Of a DNA stretch of 64,000 bases, positions 25,405-37,239 are shown piece by piece. The notes beneath the pieces are model-generated. The model saw only the letters and a program-made list of their open reading frames with translations. It did no database searches and was not told the origin of the DNA. This stretch comes from Lathyrus oleraceus (taxonomy: Eukaryota; Streptophyta; Magnoliopsida; Fabales; Fabaceae), in contig NC_066579.1 in the NCBI RefSeq assembly GCF_024323335.1, positions 358,360,665-358,424,664 of the forward strand, read 5' to 3'. Every line of letters starts with the position of its first letter. Position 1 is the stretch's first letter. The translations under genes were made by a program, and so were the position numbers.

Positions 25405-26265
25405 GATATTACCGGTTACTGGGTAATAAACTCAAAGAGAGACATGTTATCAAAACACCGGTTACTGGGTGAGAGAACAACACGCTCAGGGAGAAAGAAT
25501 ATCCAAGACCGGTATAAGGGTGAGAGATATCAATAATCCAAAACATCTGCGGAGGACCAAAAGGTATATCTCAACTCAGGAAAATCTGACTTCACAAGGG
25601 ACAAAAGTCATAATAGGGAGTAGAAGGAAGGAACACCAGGGATACCGGTTACTGGGCACATAATAGGTGACCAACCAGGCGTGACTTGGGAACATATCCA
25701 AGACACTCATCATCCGAAAGGAGGGCTGAAAAAGCAAACTTGGCTTACAGGATGGGCATTCGATTCCACAAGGAAATAAGAATCTTACTCGACTGGGGAA
25801 TAAAAAAGACTTCGACTGAAGAGCGCATGAGATATATTATCTATTACCGTCATAACGTAGATAACATACTCGCATGGAAGATTATCCACAACCGGTTACT
25901 GGGTTAATAAAGGATAAATCGACTGAAAAGAAAGGACATCGGGATACCGGTTACTAGGTATAAAATGATGACCAATCAGAAGGAGAAACCATCATTACCA
26001 AACAAGGGTAAATGAACGATGACTCGTCGGGGATAAATTGCCCGAAAAAAGCAATTATCCAAGAGATATATCACCGATTACTGGGTGGTATACTAAAAAC
26101 GAAGGAATATCAATACCGGTTACTGGGTAAAGATAACCAACAAAGAGGGGATTACATCTACCGGTTACTGGGTAGAAAACCACAGAAATAGGACTTACAA
26201 TTACCGATTACTGGGTAGAAGGCCATAAGATTCGCCGGGGAAAGATGGACAATTACTGGTTACTG
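25405..26265 (-). repeat. Dispersed ACCGGTTACTGGG repeats in the Ogre 3' UTR
   Basis: The 13-mer ACCGGTTACTGGG or a one- to two-base variant occurs at least ten times (near 25411, 25457, 25641, 25891, 25946, 26073, 26115, 26161, 26202 and 26253) with unequal spacing of about 40 to 250 bp. The intervals share little else. It is a subrepeat family of the element's 3' UTR. No coding function. Confidence 0.8.
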
Positions 26266-28390
26266 AGCAATTGAACCACTAAACCACAGGGAACCGCATG
26301 GGATAACAAAAGAGGAGTCAGTCTAGGAACAAACTAGAAAGACGCAATCAAACAAGACTCAACCCGATGAGGATATAACTCAGGGGAGTGATTCCATCCC
26401 GATACACAACTGGGGAGGAAACTGAAACAATAATCATCCACGAGGACATAACTCTGGGGAATAAAGAAGAAAAGATAGACACTTTCTACTTATGGGGCTG
26501 ACTCTATATGGAGAGATCAGACACAAACATCTGCTTGGGGAAGAATATTTCACCAAAAGCAGGAGATAACAAGCAAGGATATATGGCAAAGAATGCAACA
26601 TGAATATCTGAATGCTATGATTATGTATGTATATGCATGATTTATGTATGATTAATGCTGAAAAATAAACATATCAAGCATAAACAAGTCTTGAGAATTA
26701 CGAACGGACACTCGGTAAACGTCTCAGCAAGAAGGGCAAAGCCTACTGGAGAACTCAACTTGGGAACAACCCGAGCAAGATGAAAATAAATCATCAGGGA
26801 TATCAAACCCTATCCCAAAGCTACACTCGCTGAGGGTACAAAGAAGATGTATTCACGAGCAGTGAAAGAAGATGATCAAACAGAGAACTCAACTCTGATG
26901 GGGATTATCTCTGGAAGAAGAATAATCATGGGAAGACATCGACCATAGATAGTAATAGGCAAAGTCACAGATTCCAATTGCAAGAAATAACACCCTGCAT
27001 AGGAGGAATCTTCCAGGGGAAAACAATCCTGACATAAGGAAGACGCAGAAGATCTGTACGGGAGATTCCATCAATATTCTCGGGGACAGGTAGTTAAATA
27101 TCAATAAGATCCACCGGAGAAGAAACTCTACTGGGGAACTTATCAAGGCATGATGTGAAACTCCGTGGGGAACAACCACCAATTGGATGCACATCAATCA
27201 CAACAATCCCTTCTATCTGCTGGAGAGGAAACTCTGCTGAGGGGGGAAATAACACTTTGCTCCACTGGGGAAGGAAATAAACATTTCAACACCAGCTCTC
27301 AATGCTAGAAGAAAACTTCAGACTTGAGGAAGATACCAACATCAAACTCGGATCAGGCAACCCTACCGGGGACAAGCTGCAAATGTTCTCGACGGGACTA
27401 CCCTGGCTGAGGAAATTGGAAATGAATCCTTCGTCGACAAATGACATGCTAGGGATGAAAAGGGAGACAAGCCCTTCACCAATTGCTCTAGGCAACTTCC
27501 TGCTGAGGAGACAATTATCTGGAAAGATAGCTCTGCAGGGAACACATGCTTAATCCGTTGGGGACTTCTACTCATGCTGGGGAAAGACAAACTTCCTCGT
27601 GAGTAGATAGCATATCAATTTTCATCAATCTATAAGGGATTTTAGGTCAGTCCACACAAGGAATGACAACCATATAATTGATAAAAACAAAAATGCTAGT
27701 GCCTGATATAGAGGGATACACGTCTCTGAAGGATCAAGGCAAGAACTTGAAACAGAAGGGATCATCCACAGATCAACCATACAACCAATCATGGATTGCT
27801 AAGACTCCACGGGGGAAACAAACATGTACGCACAAACAAACTATCCGGGAATGCGTTGGATGAGCATCTAATTCTTCCTGCACCCGCTGGGAAGACAACT
27901 TGAAAGCTGATGAAGAGGTTATAGGAATGCCAGAAAATGAACAAATGTCTTACCCTTTGGTGATCATACTATCCTTGGGAAAGCACTAAGGACATTCCAC
28001 TCATCCTTTCAGTCATTGTGAATGTTCATTCTGTTTAAAACAGTTTATTTATGAAAACTTTATTTGTTTAAAACAATGATATTCGTCAATTAAAGCATGC
28101 AAACATTTGTTAAACAGAAACAAGTAAGAGTGCAAAGAATTGGATAAAGGCTCAAATTCATTTAAGAGAATGGTAGTCCGCAAATGGCGAGACTCCATGG
28201 ATCTTTACAAATTTGAAATTGGTGATATACATGGAAAAAGGGCTACATTGAACATAATGACCGTTTCTCCACCAACTCTGAATCCACTGTATTTGAAACT
28301 TCAGTTGATGATGACTGAGCGAGAATCTTTGACAAACAGCAGTTGTAAAACAAAATCTTGTCAGGATGCAGTTACTTGCCAAAACCCCTA
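26266..28390 (-). other. Degenerate CTGGGGA-rich 3' UTR of the Ogre-type element
   Basis: Roughly 2.1 kb with many irregular copies of a CTGGGGA or CTGAGGA core, mostly 40-90 bp apart up to about 27900, then unique sequence. Open frames on both strands here (27302-27553, 28140-28391 and others) overlap and show no protein likeness. Confidence 0.55.
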
Positions 28391-28392
28391 AT

Positions 28393-28555
28393 TTTGCCTA
28401 GATTGCCCCAGGGTGAGGTACTCAATCTAGCGAGATATATATTTATTTTTTCATGTCTCTAACTTTTGCCTAGACCGCCCTTTCGGGTTTTCAATCCACT
28501 GAGACGCTCATTTTTGCCTAAGCCACCCTTTCGGGTTTTCAACTTAGCGAGCTAT
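28393..28555 (-). repeat. Three tandem hairpin units after the integrase stop
   Basis: Three units of about 46 bp. Stem halves on the plus strand: 28398-28405/28423-28430 (8 of 8 Watson-Crick), 28470-28477/28492-28499, and 28518-28525/28540-28547. In the minus-sense transcript, units 2 and 3 pair 7 and 8 of 8 if G-U is allowed, and both contain CCC-GAAA-GGG, a tetraloop hairpin. The same units occur at 49161-49250 in the outer element, in the same place relative to integrase. Confidence 0.75.
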
Positions 28556-28568
28556 TCTATTTTTATTT

Positions 28569-28704
28569 TTAGGAGAAGTATTTCTTGACTACATCTGAAT
28601 TCACAAGACGAGTGAAATCCCCCCCATCCATAGTTGTAAGCAACAAAGCACCACCTGAAAAGGCACTCTTAACAACGTATGGACCTTCATAGTTTGGAGT
28701 CAAT
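28569..28704 (-). pseudogene. Integrase C-terminal tail of the truncated Ogre-type element
   Basis: About 44 codons on the minus strand ending in TAA at 28571-28569. The tail reads [20 protein letters not shown] and ends DVVKKYFS. It aligns residue by residue with the end of the outer element's integrase ([18 protein letters not shown] ... DAVKKYYA). This is the non-catalytic, DNA-contacting end of Ty3/gypsy integrase. It is cut at 28705 by the junction with mitochondrial-type DNA. Confidence 0.85.
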
Positions 28705-28705
28705 T

Positions 28706-30549
28706 AGTCCTTCTATCTCGAATTGCTAGTCTTACTCTTTTACCTTCTTATCTGATTTCACTAGTCTCAGGGACACCTCTTTACATCCGTCCATTCCTTC
28801 TTAACTTTTCAATTAACTCTTAATGCCTTATCTCGGCATTGGTATGTTTTATTTTGTTTTTCCTTCAAGGGTATAAGAAGAAGTAAGGAAAGCACATCTT
28901 TGGCTTTCCCGGGATCTCTCCTTGGCTTACTGGACTTCCTGCTTTACTTCTTTACTAAATTACCCGATTACTAGCATAGGAAAGAGGGAGAGAAGGAGTG
29001 CAATAAATTTAAAACCTGATTCCCCGCATGCAACAAGCTTTAAACTGAATTCCTTCCTTACAATAGTAGTTGTGCAGTGGGAATAATCGCCAAATAGATT
29101 GAATTAGTCTTAGTGCCGTAGTAGGATTACCTTCGTCACATTCCCTCTGTTCTTTAACTGCTGACAACAAGCATTCCTGGGGTAAGTAATCTGTCAAAGA
29201 TAAGAAAAGAGAAGTAGCATCCTCCTGGTGGAAGGTTTGAAGGAAATAAATCATCAGTTGTGGGATGCTTAGACGGTACTGGTGCTTGAGTAAGCGGTGC
29301 TCCCTTTTTGTTTGCAATTACCGCTGCAGAATAGTCATCCCTAAAAGAAGTTGTTTTCAAATTAAAATAGGTTGCTTTTAGAATAGGTTGTTATCGAATA
29401 AGCTCTTTAAAAGATAACTGAATGTGTTTAGTCCCTTGGGGATGGGTCTGCCTGCACTCAGGGGCTCTTTTTAGCACTTTGGAGGAAGTGAAGACGAATA
29501 GTCGACTTTGTTGCCTGCTTGACGGCTTTCATCTCCTAATGTAATAAAAGGTGTTCTATCGCATTCTTTTAGCTGCAAGGGAACCGTCTGTAGTGGTTGA
29601 AGTAGAGCCAAGCAGCGATGGACTAAGTGAGTCAAATAATGCTGTTGCGAACCATGTTGGATGACGGGTGTGGGTGAGAAAGAAGTCCTGCTCTACAACC
29701 CTGTGTTAAGCAAAGTGAGTTTACTTCGTTTCAGGCCATGTTATTCAGTCTCATGGAACTAAACTCTTAGATGCAGCATGCAATCGCCTCCATCCATCGG
29801 CACATCCGCCCCGCTTAGCCGCATTGTTCATCTTGAAAGGGAGCCGCGAGGTGCTATCATGTCAAGCATAAGGCTCGTTCTACTGCTGTCAAATTTCTGC
29901 CATTTACACGGGGGTCTTCTTGCAACGAGCTTCATTTCTTCAGGAATGGTGTCGGTCAATTGGTGTATAGGCCATCTCGGTCCAATTTAGAATTTACCTC
30001 TCTTTTAAATCCCGCTTCCTTGTTAGATGGAAAACCCCTCCTCTATGAAGCAGAGAATGATCGAAGACTGAGAAGATAGAATAAATAATATGTTTTAAGC
30101 ATCGGTTGCGACATCGAATGAGACTTATCCAGGGAGCAAAGGGAAAAGGAAGACCGAGTGGGATCCAGGAAACTAGCGGACTGATCACTAATAAGGCTCT
30201 ATCCATCTGACGAGGAATGCTGCTAAGAGCGGATATGCCCCATCTCTCGAGAGAAAATTCCCTAAAGTATTCCTCCAACAGGTAATTCTTCGAAAAGACT
30301 AGCATCGTCCTTGTCATAAAGATGTGGAACTTCGATATAGAAGCTCTTTCGCCGCTAGTAAGCGTTTTAACCTCTCCTTTGTTCACTTGTATCCCTTACC
30401 AAAACAAAACATTAGGGCACTGCAAAGGCATAAGAAAGCATATAAGATAAGCCCCAACCAAAAAATAAAAATAAAGAAGGAAACTAATGCTAATAGATCC
30501 GTTTTTCTAGATGACATAGCCCTTGAAAGCCCTATTATGAGCAGGAGAG
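28706..30549. other. NUMT segment 2
   Basis: Mitochondrial-type composition resumes between the two retroelements. No gene is recognised. The frame 30324-30674 (plus) starts here but runs into the outer LTR and has no known relative. The last five bases, GAGAG (30545-30549), are the left target duplication of the outer element. Assignment to mitochondrial DNA is by composition and by continuity with segment 1. Confidence 0.6.
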
Positions 30550-33503
30550 TGTCGCTACTGGGATTTCACGATAACGAAACCGAGACTAAAGAGATGCCAA
30601 AGAGAGGCAAAGTCAAAAGAGTCGCCACCGAATTTTATTTAGTTTACCTCTATCGGAGAGGAGAGGGGAAATAATTGATAAAACCCTCGGAAAGGAGACG
30701 CACACGGGAAGCGCTAAAAGAGAATAAGGAATCGGTCTCGCAATCGAGATTTGAGTTCGGAAGTCGGTTACGTAAGGGGAAGGTATTAACACCCCTTACG
30801 TCCATGGTACTCCATGGGAACCATTTGGGTTGTTTTACATACATGGGATTTATCTATCATTGCTTTATTTTCAAAAGAATGTGTGAAGGGGGGGGGGGGG
30901 TGTTTTTGTTATTATAGTGCTCGCCAAGGATTGAGGCCCTTGTGCCTATGTATCACTCATTCGGGGATGAGGAATCAGAGCTCCGTAGTTCAGAGTAGAA
31001 AATGTTTCTGTGTTGGTTGATTTTACCTTTGAAAAAAGGGTTTTCGGGATGATGCCCTAAGGCACAAAAATGAGTTTGATGAGTTGTATTATTTTTACCT
31101 TGAATAAGGGTTTTATGAAATGAGTGTTTGTGATTATATTGTACTAAAGTCTATGGGCGAAGGTGATTATTCTAGACAACAAGCCAAGCGTCTTGCGTCC
31201 AAAATAATCAGAGTAAGGGTAGGAATGCTCCACTATTACTCATTCTCCACCACTTAAGGCTCGTGGCACACAATAATAATCGTAATTATTAAATATTTTT
31301 GAATTTGGTTATGAAAATGCCGCTTGACGTTGAATCAAGGGTTTGTTTTATTTGATTATTAAATTTGGCTTATGCGACATGAATGCAAAGTAACCAACAA
31401 GAAATTAAAGGGGTCTCATTGTAAGGTAGCCTAAGAGAAAGCCTTTTGTGTGCGAAAGTGACCTAAGCTAAACAAAGGATAATGGTCTTACAAACATGTC
31501 CCCCTAAGGTGGTGCCATGATGCCATTCTTACAACATGAATGTAAGTTACAAATAAAATCCAACATTTACAAAGTATCACAAAGATAAGGAAAATGCCTC
31601 CAAGCAAGGGTCCTAAAATAAAATCCTCTAAGTCCAAGTTGATTAAGAGTGGAATGGATATTTTTGTCTTATCATTTTATCATGTGTTTGTTGTTTTTAA
31701 TGTTTGATGACAATAAAATAAATAACAAGTAAATAAACATGCATGATGAATTTATACAATGATGATGATGATGAGTACTTTAATGTAAATTACAAGGTAA
31801 TGACATAAAAGTAAATTACAAGATAAAGAAACAATATCACAATAATAACGGTTAGTGAATATAAATGATATAAAATAAATATAAGTCAATAATACCAAAA
31901 TCACAATAACAAAGGTTAATGATAAACAAAATTAATGAAGTATAATTAGTGGTTAGTAACATGTACAAAAATGAATATTTTTTAAGACTATTTCTTTAGG
32001 CCAAAAAGACTTAAAATATGACACATTAAGAGATAGCTTATCATTGATGCAAAGTATTGAAGATGATTAAAAAATCAACTAACAATAGATTTTTAACAAA
32101 GAAAGTTATGCAACCATAAGTCCATCTATTAATCATTTTAAAAAAAAGTGATTTGTTCTCTTTCTTTTGTTTTTATTCCTCTTTTATTTAACAAGATAAT
32201 AAGGTAGTAAATAAATTAGCATAATGTAAATGATATAGTTAGATAACAATAAACATAAACATAAAATACTTGAAATAAAGTGAACAATAAAATAAATTGC
32301 AAAAAAAATAAAGTGCAATAATATAAATGTTAGAAGTTAGTAGTTAGTGAACATAAATATAAAGTAAATGAAATAAAATGAACAATAAAATAAATTGCAA
32401 GGAATTAAAGTGCAATAATATAAACGTTAGGAGTTAGTAATTAGTAGTTAGTAACAATAAGCAAATGGATTAGCAAATTAATGTAAAGACATGGTTTCAT
32501 CTATACATCAAATGACCCAAATATGGTTAAAATAGAGGCAATCTATCAATGCCTCAAAGTATCATGAATGATCTATTGATTAACCATTAATAAGTTTGAA
32601 ACATTGAAAATTTAATCAACTCTAAACAACCATGATCATGATCTAATAGACCTCATCAACCAAACAAATACAACAACAAGTCCATAATAAAAGAAAATGA
32701 TAACACACACAAAGCAACCACAAAAAGGTTAACAAAAAGATAGTAAGAGTAAAAAATCTTTTTAAAAAAGTGAGTAAACCAAAGTCAATCATTTTTTGCA
32801 AGCTTGAATCTAAATCATCTCAAAAGACTAACCAAGAACAAGCAACCATTTTTAATAAAAAAAAAAGAACCAAAAAGTTAAAAAGTTTAAGTTAAAATCA
32901 TTACCCACAAAATGTGAAAAAAGCTAGGTAGAAATGGTGTTGAGTTTGAATGTGAAGCAAGGGGTTTGGGATGAAAATATTTGTGGTGAAAGCTTAGTAA
33001 AGGGATTGGGTTATGGGTGTTAGAGAGTGATAAATTTTGAGGAAAAAATATGAAAATGGAAAAAAGTTGGTGGTGGTGACTTTTGAGAGAAAGAAGTTTT
33101 TTTTTTTGTTTTGATTTAGGTTTGGAGAAGAGGGGTTGGATGATATTTTTTTCAGAATTTTTGGGGGCTAGAAAGCATGAAAAATAAGGGGGAATAGTGC
33201 ATCTATTTATAGGGAAAGCAAGTGGGAAAGTGGGGGGAACCAAATACCCTTTGTGCAAAAAAAAAGGCTTATTTTTGGTGTCTGCGCAGGGGAAATTGAT
33301 TTACTTAATTGGGTAAATCGATTTCCCTATTTTTTTATTTTTTTATTTTATAAAAAAATTCATGCCTTGAACCCATAGAATATGCATTTGGTTATGAATG
33401 TTAATATAATTATGGTGACGGAGCAATGAATAAATATATGTGTAATAGGATCATAGATCTGATGAAAGTTGTTTCGGGGTAGGGTGAATTTTGGGGTATG
33501 ACA
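30550..33503 (-). repeat. 3' LTR of the outer Tat element (2,954 bp)
   Basis: Minus-strand ends TGTCATACCCC (at 33503) and GTAGCGACA (at 30550). It aligns along its whole length with 56727-59668. In the first 1.6 kb I count about 42 substitutions, roughly 2.7%. A G-run near 30890 differs in length between the two copies. Confidence 0.95.
33203..33212 (-). promoter_or_regulatory. TATA box in the outer 3' LTR
   Basis: CTATAAATAG on the minus strand, about 290 bp inside the U3 start; the identical copy lies at 59390-59399. Confidence 0.65.
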
Positions 33504-33520
33504 ACTGCCCCTATTTAATT
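33504..33520 (-). promoter_or_regulatory. Polypurine tract of the outer element
   Basis: Minus-strand AAATAGGGGCAGT lies directly next to the LTR start TGTCATACC. It is the expected plus-strand primer. Confidence 0.65.
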
Positions 33521-33769
33521 TTCTCGAACCTGAATATATGGATAGCGACTGCTTCCAATGTGTTTAAGGTAAGAGAGAATTAAATATTAATGGGAGTAAC
33601 CAGAAATTTTCCTGCCGGAGAATGCTAGAATTTGTTGGGGATTATGTGTGGTTGTGATGATTATGCATGCAATGTGATGTATGCACCCTAAGTATCTTCT
33701 TAATTAGAGAAATCTGATGTGAAAATCCCAAGAAAAAAATTAAGGGAATAAAACTTCACTAGGGAATGA

Positions 33770-34290
33770 GAACAATGGTGACCGTTCCTAGCAATGGTCG
33801 GGGAAAAACAAGATGGTGTTTCTTAGCAATGACTGGAAGACCTAACATGTACTTGGGGTCAAACAAACGAATTCAGTGATGATTCGTAGCAATGGCTAGG
33901 ATACCCGACTTAGTGGGGATGATAAATGATTTCAAATGATGATGCTTGGCGACGGCTGTACCATTTAAAACGGTTGGGGGAGAAAAGACAAGGTACGGTG
34001 ACGATTCCTAACGACAACTGGAATACCCGACTCTTAAGGGAAATAGGGTTGTTCAATGGAGATTCTTAGCAACGACTAGAATACTCGACTCGACTAGAGA
34101 TACAACTTCGTGACGGTACAATGATGATTCTTAGCGACGGCTAGAATACCTGAAATCCGCCAGAAAGATCAAACAGTTCAGTGATGATTCTTAGCAACGG
34201 CTAGAATACCCGACTCTGCTGAGGAGAATACAGATCTCAAGTGACGATTCCTAGTAATGGCTGAAATACCTGACATCTATTGGAGAAGAT
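33770..34290 (-). repeat. Tandem subrepeats in the outer element's 3' UTR, part 1
   Basis: About nine degenerate units with a period of about 60 bp. The core is GTGATGATTCTTAGCAACGG followed by CTAGAATACCCGACTC on the plus strand; clearest at 33870, 33995, 34122, 34181 and 34241. The array continues after the nested element at 47990-48260, so the Athila element landed inside it. Legume Ogre elements are known to carry tandem subrepeats in this region. Confidence 0.8.
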
Positions 34291-35570
34291 GAGTTTGATC
34301 GCGACTTTATGAGTCGAATTTGGGGTACAAACTGCAAGTGCACAGTTCTATCGCGTAGTTTTAAAAGATATCGATCCCACAGGGACTTATGAATCGATAT
34401 ACCGTTTTCTAAGGTTACTTCGTAAAGCTAAGGCGGGTAATACTTTGATTGTTTGGGGAAAAGTTAAAACTAAAAATAGGATCTAAATTAAATATCAACT
34501 AAACGGATATCGGTATGTAGTTCGTCGTAATTAGGGAATCAATTCTTCGTTGGTTTCTTGGTTTTAAAATAAATCTTTTCAGTTGACACTATTGATTAAA
34601 AGTCTTATCTCAAACTCTCACTCTGTTGAATGAACTATGATTTTATATTAACGTAGCTGTCACTTATTAGTTAAGTCAAAAACCACTTTTTGAAAACAAT
34701 AGAATCCGTAGAAACTCTTTTTAAGAAAACACTAATCGTTTAAACACCCTTGTCTCAAACTCTCGCTCTGTTGACTTAGGTTATATAATTAAATTCAAAT
34801 GCTTAACTCTCGTCCTCACATTCAACCTTTAAAAATACTTTTTGAAAAAGATTAAAATTTAATTAACTCTAAAAATTGCTCTCGCCCTGATCTAGAATTA
34901 ATGTCCAATTTACACCGTCCAGTCAAAAACTCAAACTTTCGTTCTATTGATTTTAACTTCTTTATGTCTTTTACTTTCGTACAAAAACCTTGTTATTAAA
35001 CCTGTAAATTGAGACCGTGAAAAGAGTGATTTTAATTTTAAACTTAATTAAACCAACTTAGTTTTGATTCCTTCATTCCGCTTACTTTACATACCGATAC
35101 CTAAATAAATTAGCCAGACATACTAAACAGATCTAAATAATCAGCATGCATAAATAATTCCATCTCAGGCAAATAATATAAATAAATAGTAAAACAAAGC
35201 ATATATAAATTCAAACAATAATTAAAGAACCTGAGTAATTAAATAGCAGTCTTGAACATCCACCACAGACCGGTTGGATTTGTTCTTGAATTCTTCAATC
35301 AGACAGAAAAATAAAAGTGAAGGAATAAAAATCTAGGGTCTAACGTAAGGTTAGATCTAGTAAAAGATACACAATAGTTTCCGGTGTAGAAACTATTGTG
35401 CGAAAAAGAATTAATTAAGTGCTGAAAGCTTAACTGGAAAAGAAAATAAAAATAAAAATAAAAACTGCAATTAAAAGCAAAAACAGTAAAGAAAAATAAT
35501 GGTATGCTTGCACGGCTGGAAGAAGAAAATTGAACAAAGTCGGAGAGCTTCTGCAGGGTTTGCAAAGCCA

Positions 35571-35580
35571 ATATTTATAC
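35571..35580 (-). promoter_or_regulatory. TATA box in the Athila LTR
   Basis: GTATAAATAT on the minus strand, about 120-210 bp downstream of the TGACG palindrome array at 35699-35783. The second LTR has the same box at 47541-47550. Confidence 0.6.
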
Positions 35581-35697
35581 TGGTCACTTTGTTGTAACGG
35601 TTTCCAAGATTCTTCCGTTCACGTTCCAATGGTCAAGCGTAACAATAGGCCTCAACGTCTTTGTTGCGCTTCTGAAGCCAAAAATATAGGAGAATGG

Positions 35698-35784
35698 TGT
35701 GACGTTCGTCACACCATGTGTTACGCTCGTAACACAAGTGGGTAAAGCGTGACGCTCGTCACAGCCTGTGTGACGCTCGTCACA
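35698..35784 (-). promoter_or_regulatory. Four TGACG palindromes in the Athila LTR U3
   Basis: Near-perfect palindromes at 35699-35712, 35720-35733, 35749-35762 and 35770-35783. Three read GTGACG-NT-CGTCAC and one GTTACG-CT-CGTAAC. TGACG is the core bound by plant TGA-type bZIP factors (as-1-like sites). Their place upstream of the TATA box fits a transcriptional enhancer. The second LTR keeps them, and a related array lies at 38787-38866. Confidence 0.65.
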
Positions 35785-36014
35785 GGCACAACGCCTGTGT
35801 TTTTGGGCTGGGCTTTGGCTTTTGATATTTGCTTCTTTTCATTCCTTTTTGCACCTGCTTTTCTTCCTTTTTTACTTGTGCTTCAAATAAACTGCCTGAG
35901 ATAAATAGAAAGAAAATACCGAGTAATATCGCGTAAAATGAAATAAATTGAAGTAAATAATAATATAATTTAATTAAATTGAGTCCTAGAATGTGATATT
36001 ATTTCATGTTATCA

Positions 36015-36031
36015 AACTCCCCCATACTTAG
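36015..36031 (-). promoter_or_regulatory. Polypurine tract of the Athila element
   Basis: Minus-strand CTAAGTATGGGGGAGTT lies directly against the LTR start. A second copy of its core lies at 37151-37167. Confidence 0.75.
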
Positions 36032-36704
<673 letters not shown>

Positions 36705-37150
36705 TTATGTTACTTTGGGAATCATTCACTTATATTCATCAGCTCTCCACGTAGTTTGCTATTAAGATGGTGCTGACTTCTTGTATAAACTACTCGGGGT
36801 TACTATAAAGTTAAAAGTCCATGGACTTGTATAGCAGGCGCCTTTCTGATCTAACATGTTGAGGTTTGTTTAGAGTGTTTGGCGGTAATAGTTTTTGTCT
36901 TAATTTGTCTCAAGTTCGATAAAATGAGCAACCTTTATACTTACTGAGTGTGTTGAACTTTTGTTATGGCTCATGAAAATTTTGAGGGAATAGATAATAG
37001 AAATTTTTCACACTTGGGACTTAACTTAAAATAAATCTATATTATAAGAAATATATATATATTTTTTTGTTTTTTGTTTTTATAAGGGAAATAACAATGA
37101 AAAGAAAGATACATACTTGAAAAAGAAAAAGGAGGATAGAAAGAACACGG

Positions 37151-37167
37151 TTTCCCCCCCATACTTA
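37151..37167 (-). promoter_or_regulatory. Second polypurine-tract-like site, internal
   Basis: Minus-strand TAAGTATGGGGGGGAAA shares TAAGTATGGGGG with the LTR-adjacent tract at 36015-36031 but lies 1.1 kb upstream of it, about 75 bp after the stop of the 433-codon ORF. It could be a spare plus-strand primer site or the relic of a former 3' end. Confidence 0.5.
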
Positions 37168-37239
37168 AATGAAACATTGTCCCAAATGTTTCAAAGAAAA
37201 CAAAAGATAAATAAAAAAGAGAGGAAAAAGAAACTAAAG

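Larger units (their letters stand above)
20070..28705 (-). mobile_element. Truncated Ogre-type (Ty3/gypsy, Tat lineage) retrotransposon
   Basis: The 3' part of an element on the minus strand: integrase tail (28569-28704), tandem hairpins, long repeat-rich 3' UTR, polypurine tract and a 4.86-kb LTR. The 5' LTR, gag and most of pol are missing, because the match to Tat integrase stops near 28705 and mitochondrial-type DNA resumes. LTR length near 5 kb and the U3 start TGTAAGACCCTAATTTTGAC fit legume Ogre elements. Loss of the 5' part, perhaps with some mitochondrial flank, left no target duplication to test. Confidence 0.8.
34296..36014 (-). repeat. 3' LTR of the nested Athila element
   Basis: Minus-strand ends TGATAACATG (at 36014) and CGCGATCA (at 34296). 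Same length as the other copy. The open frame at 35299-35571 recurs in the other LTR but is promoter/leader sequence, not a gene. Confidence 0.95.

Noticed and set aside
25405..26265. CRISPR-like appearance of the ACCGGTTACTGGG copies
   Set aside because: Spacing is irregular, repeats are only 13 bp and the context is a plant retrotransposon UTR.
29994..30386. 130-codon minus-strand frame in NUMT segment 2
   Set aside because: No likeness to any mitochondrial gene; chance frame is likely in unconstrained DNA.
35299..35571. 90-codon frame repeated at 47269-47541
   Set aside because: Conserved only because it lies in both LTRs of the nested element; no protein likeness.
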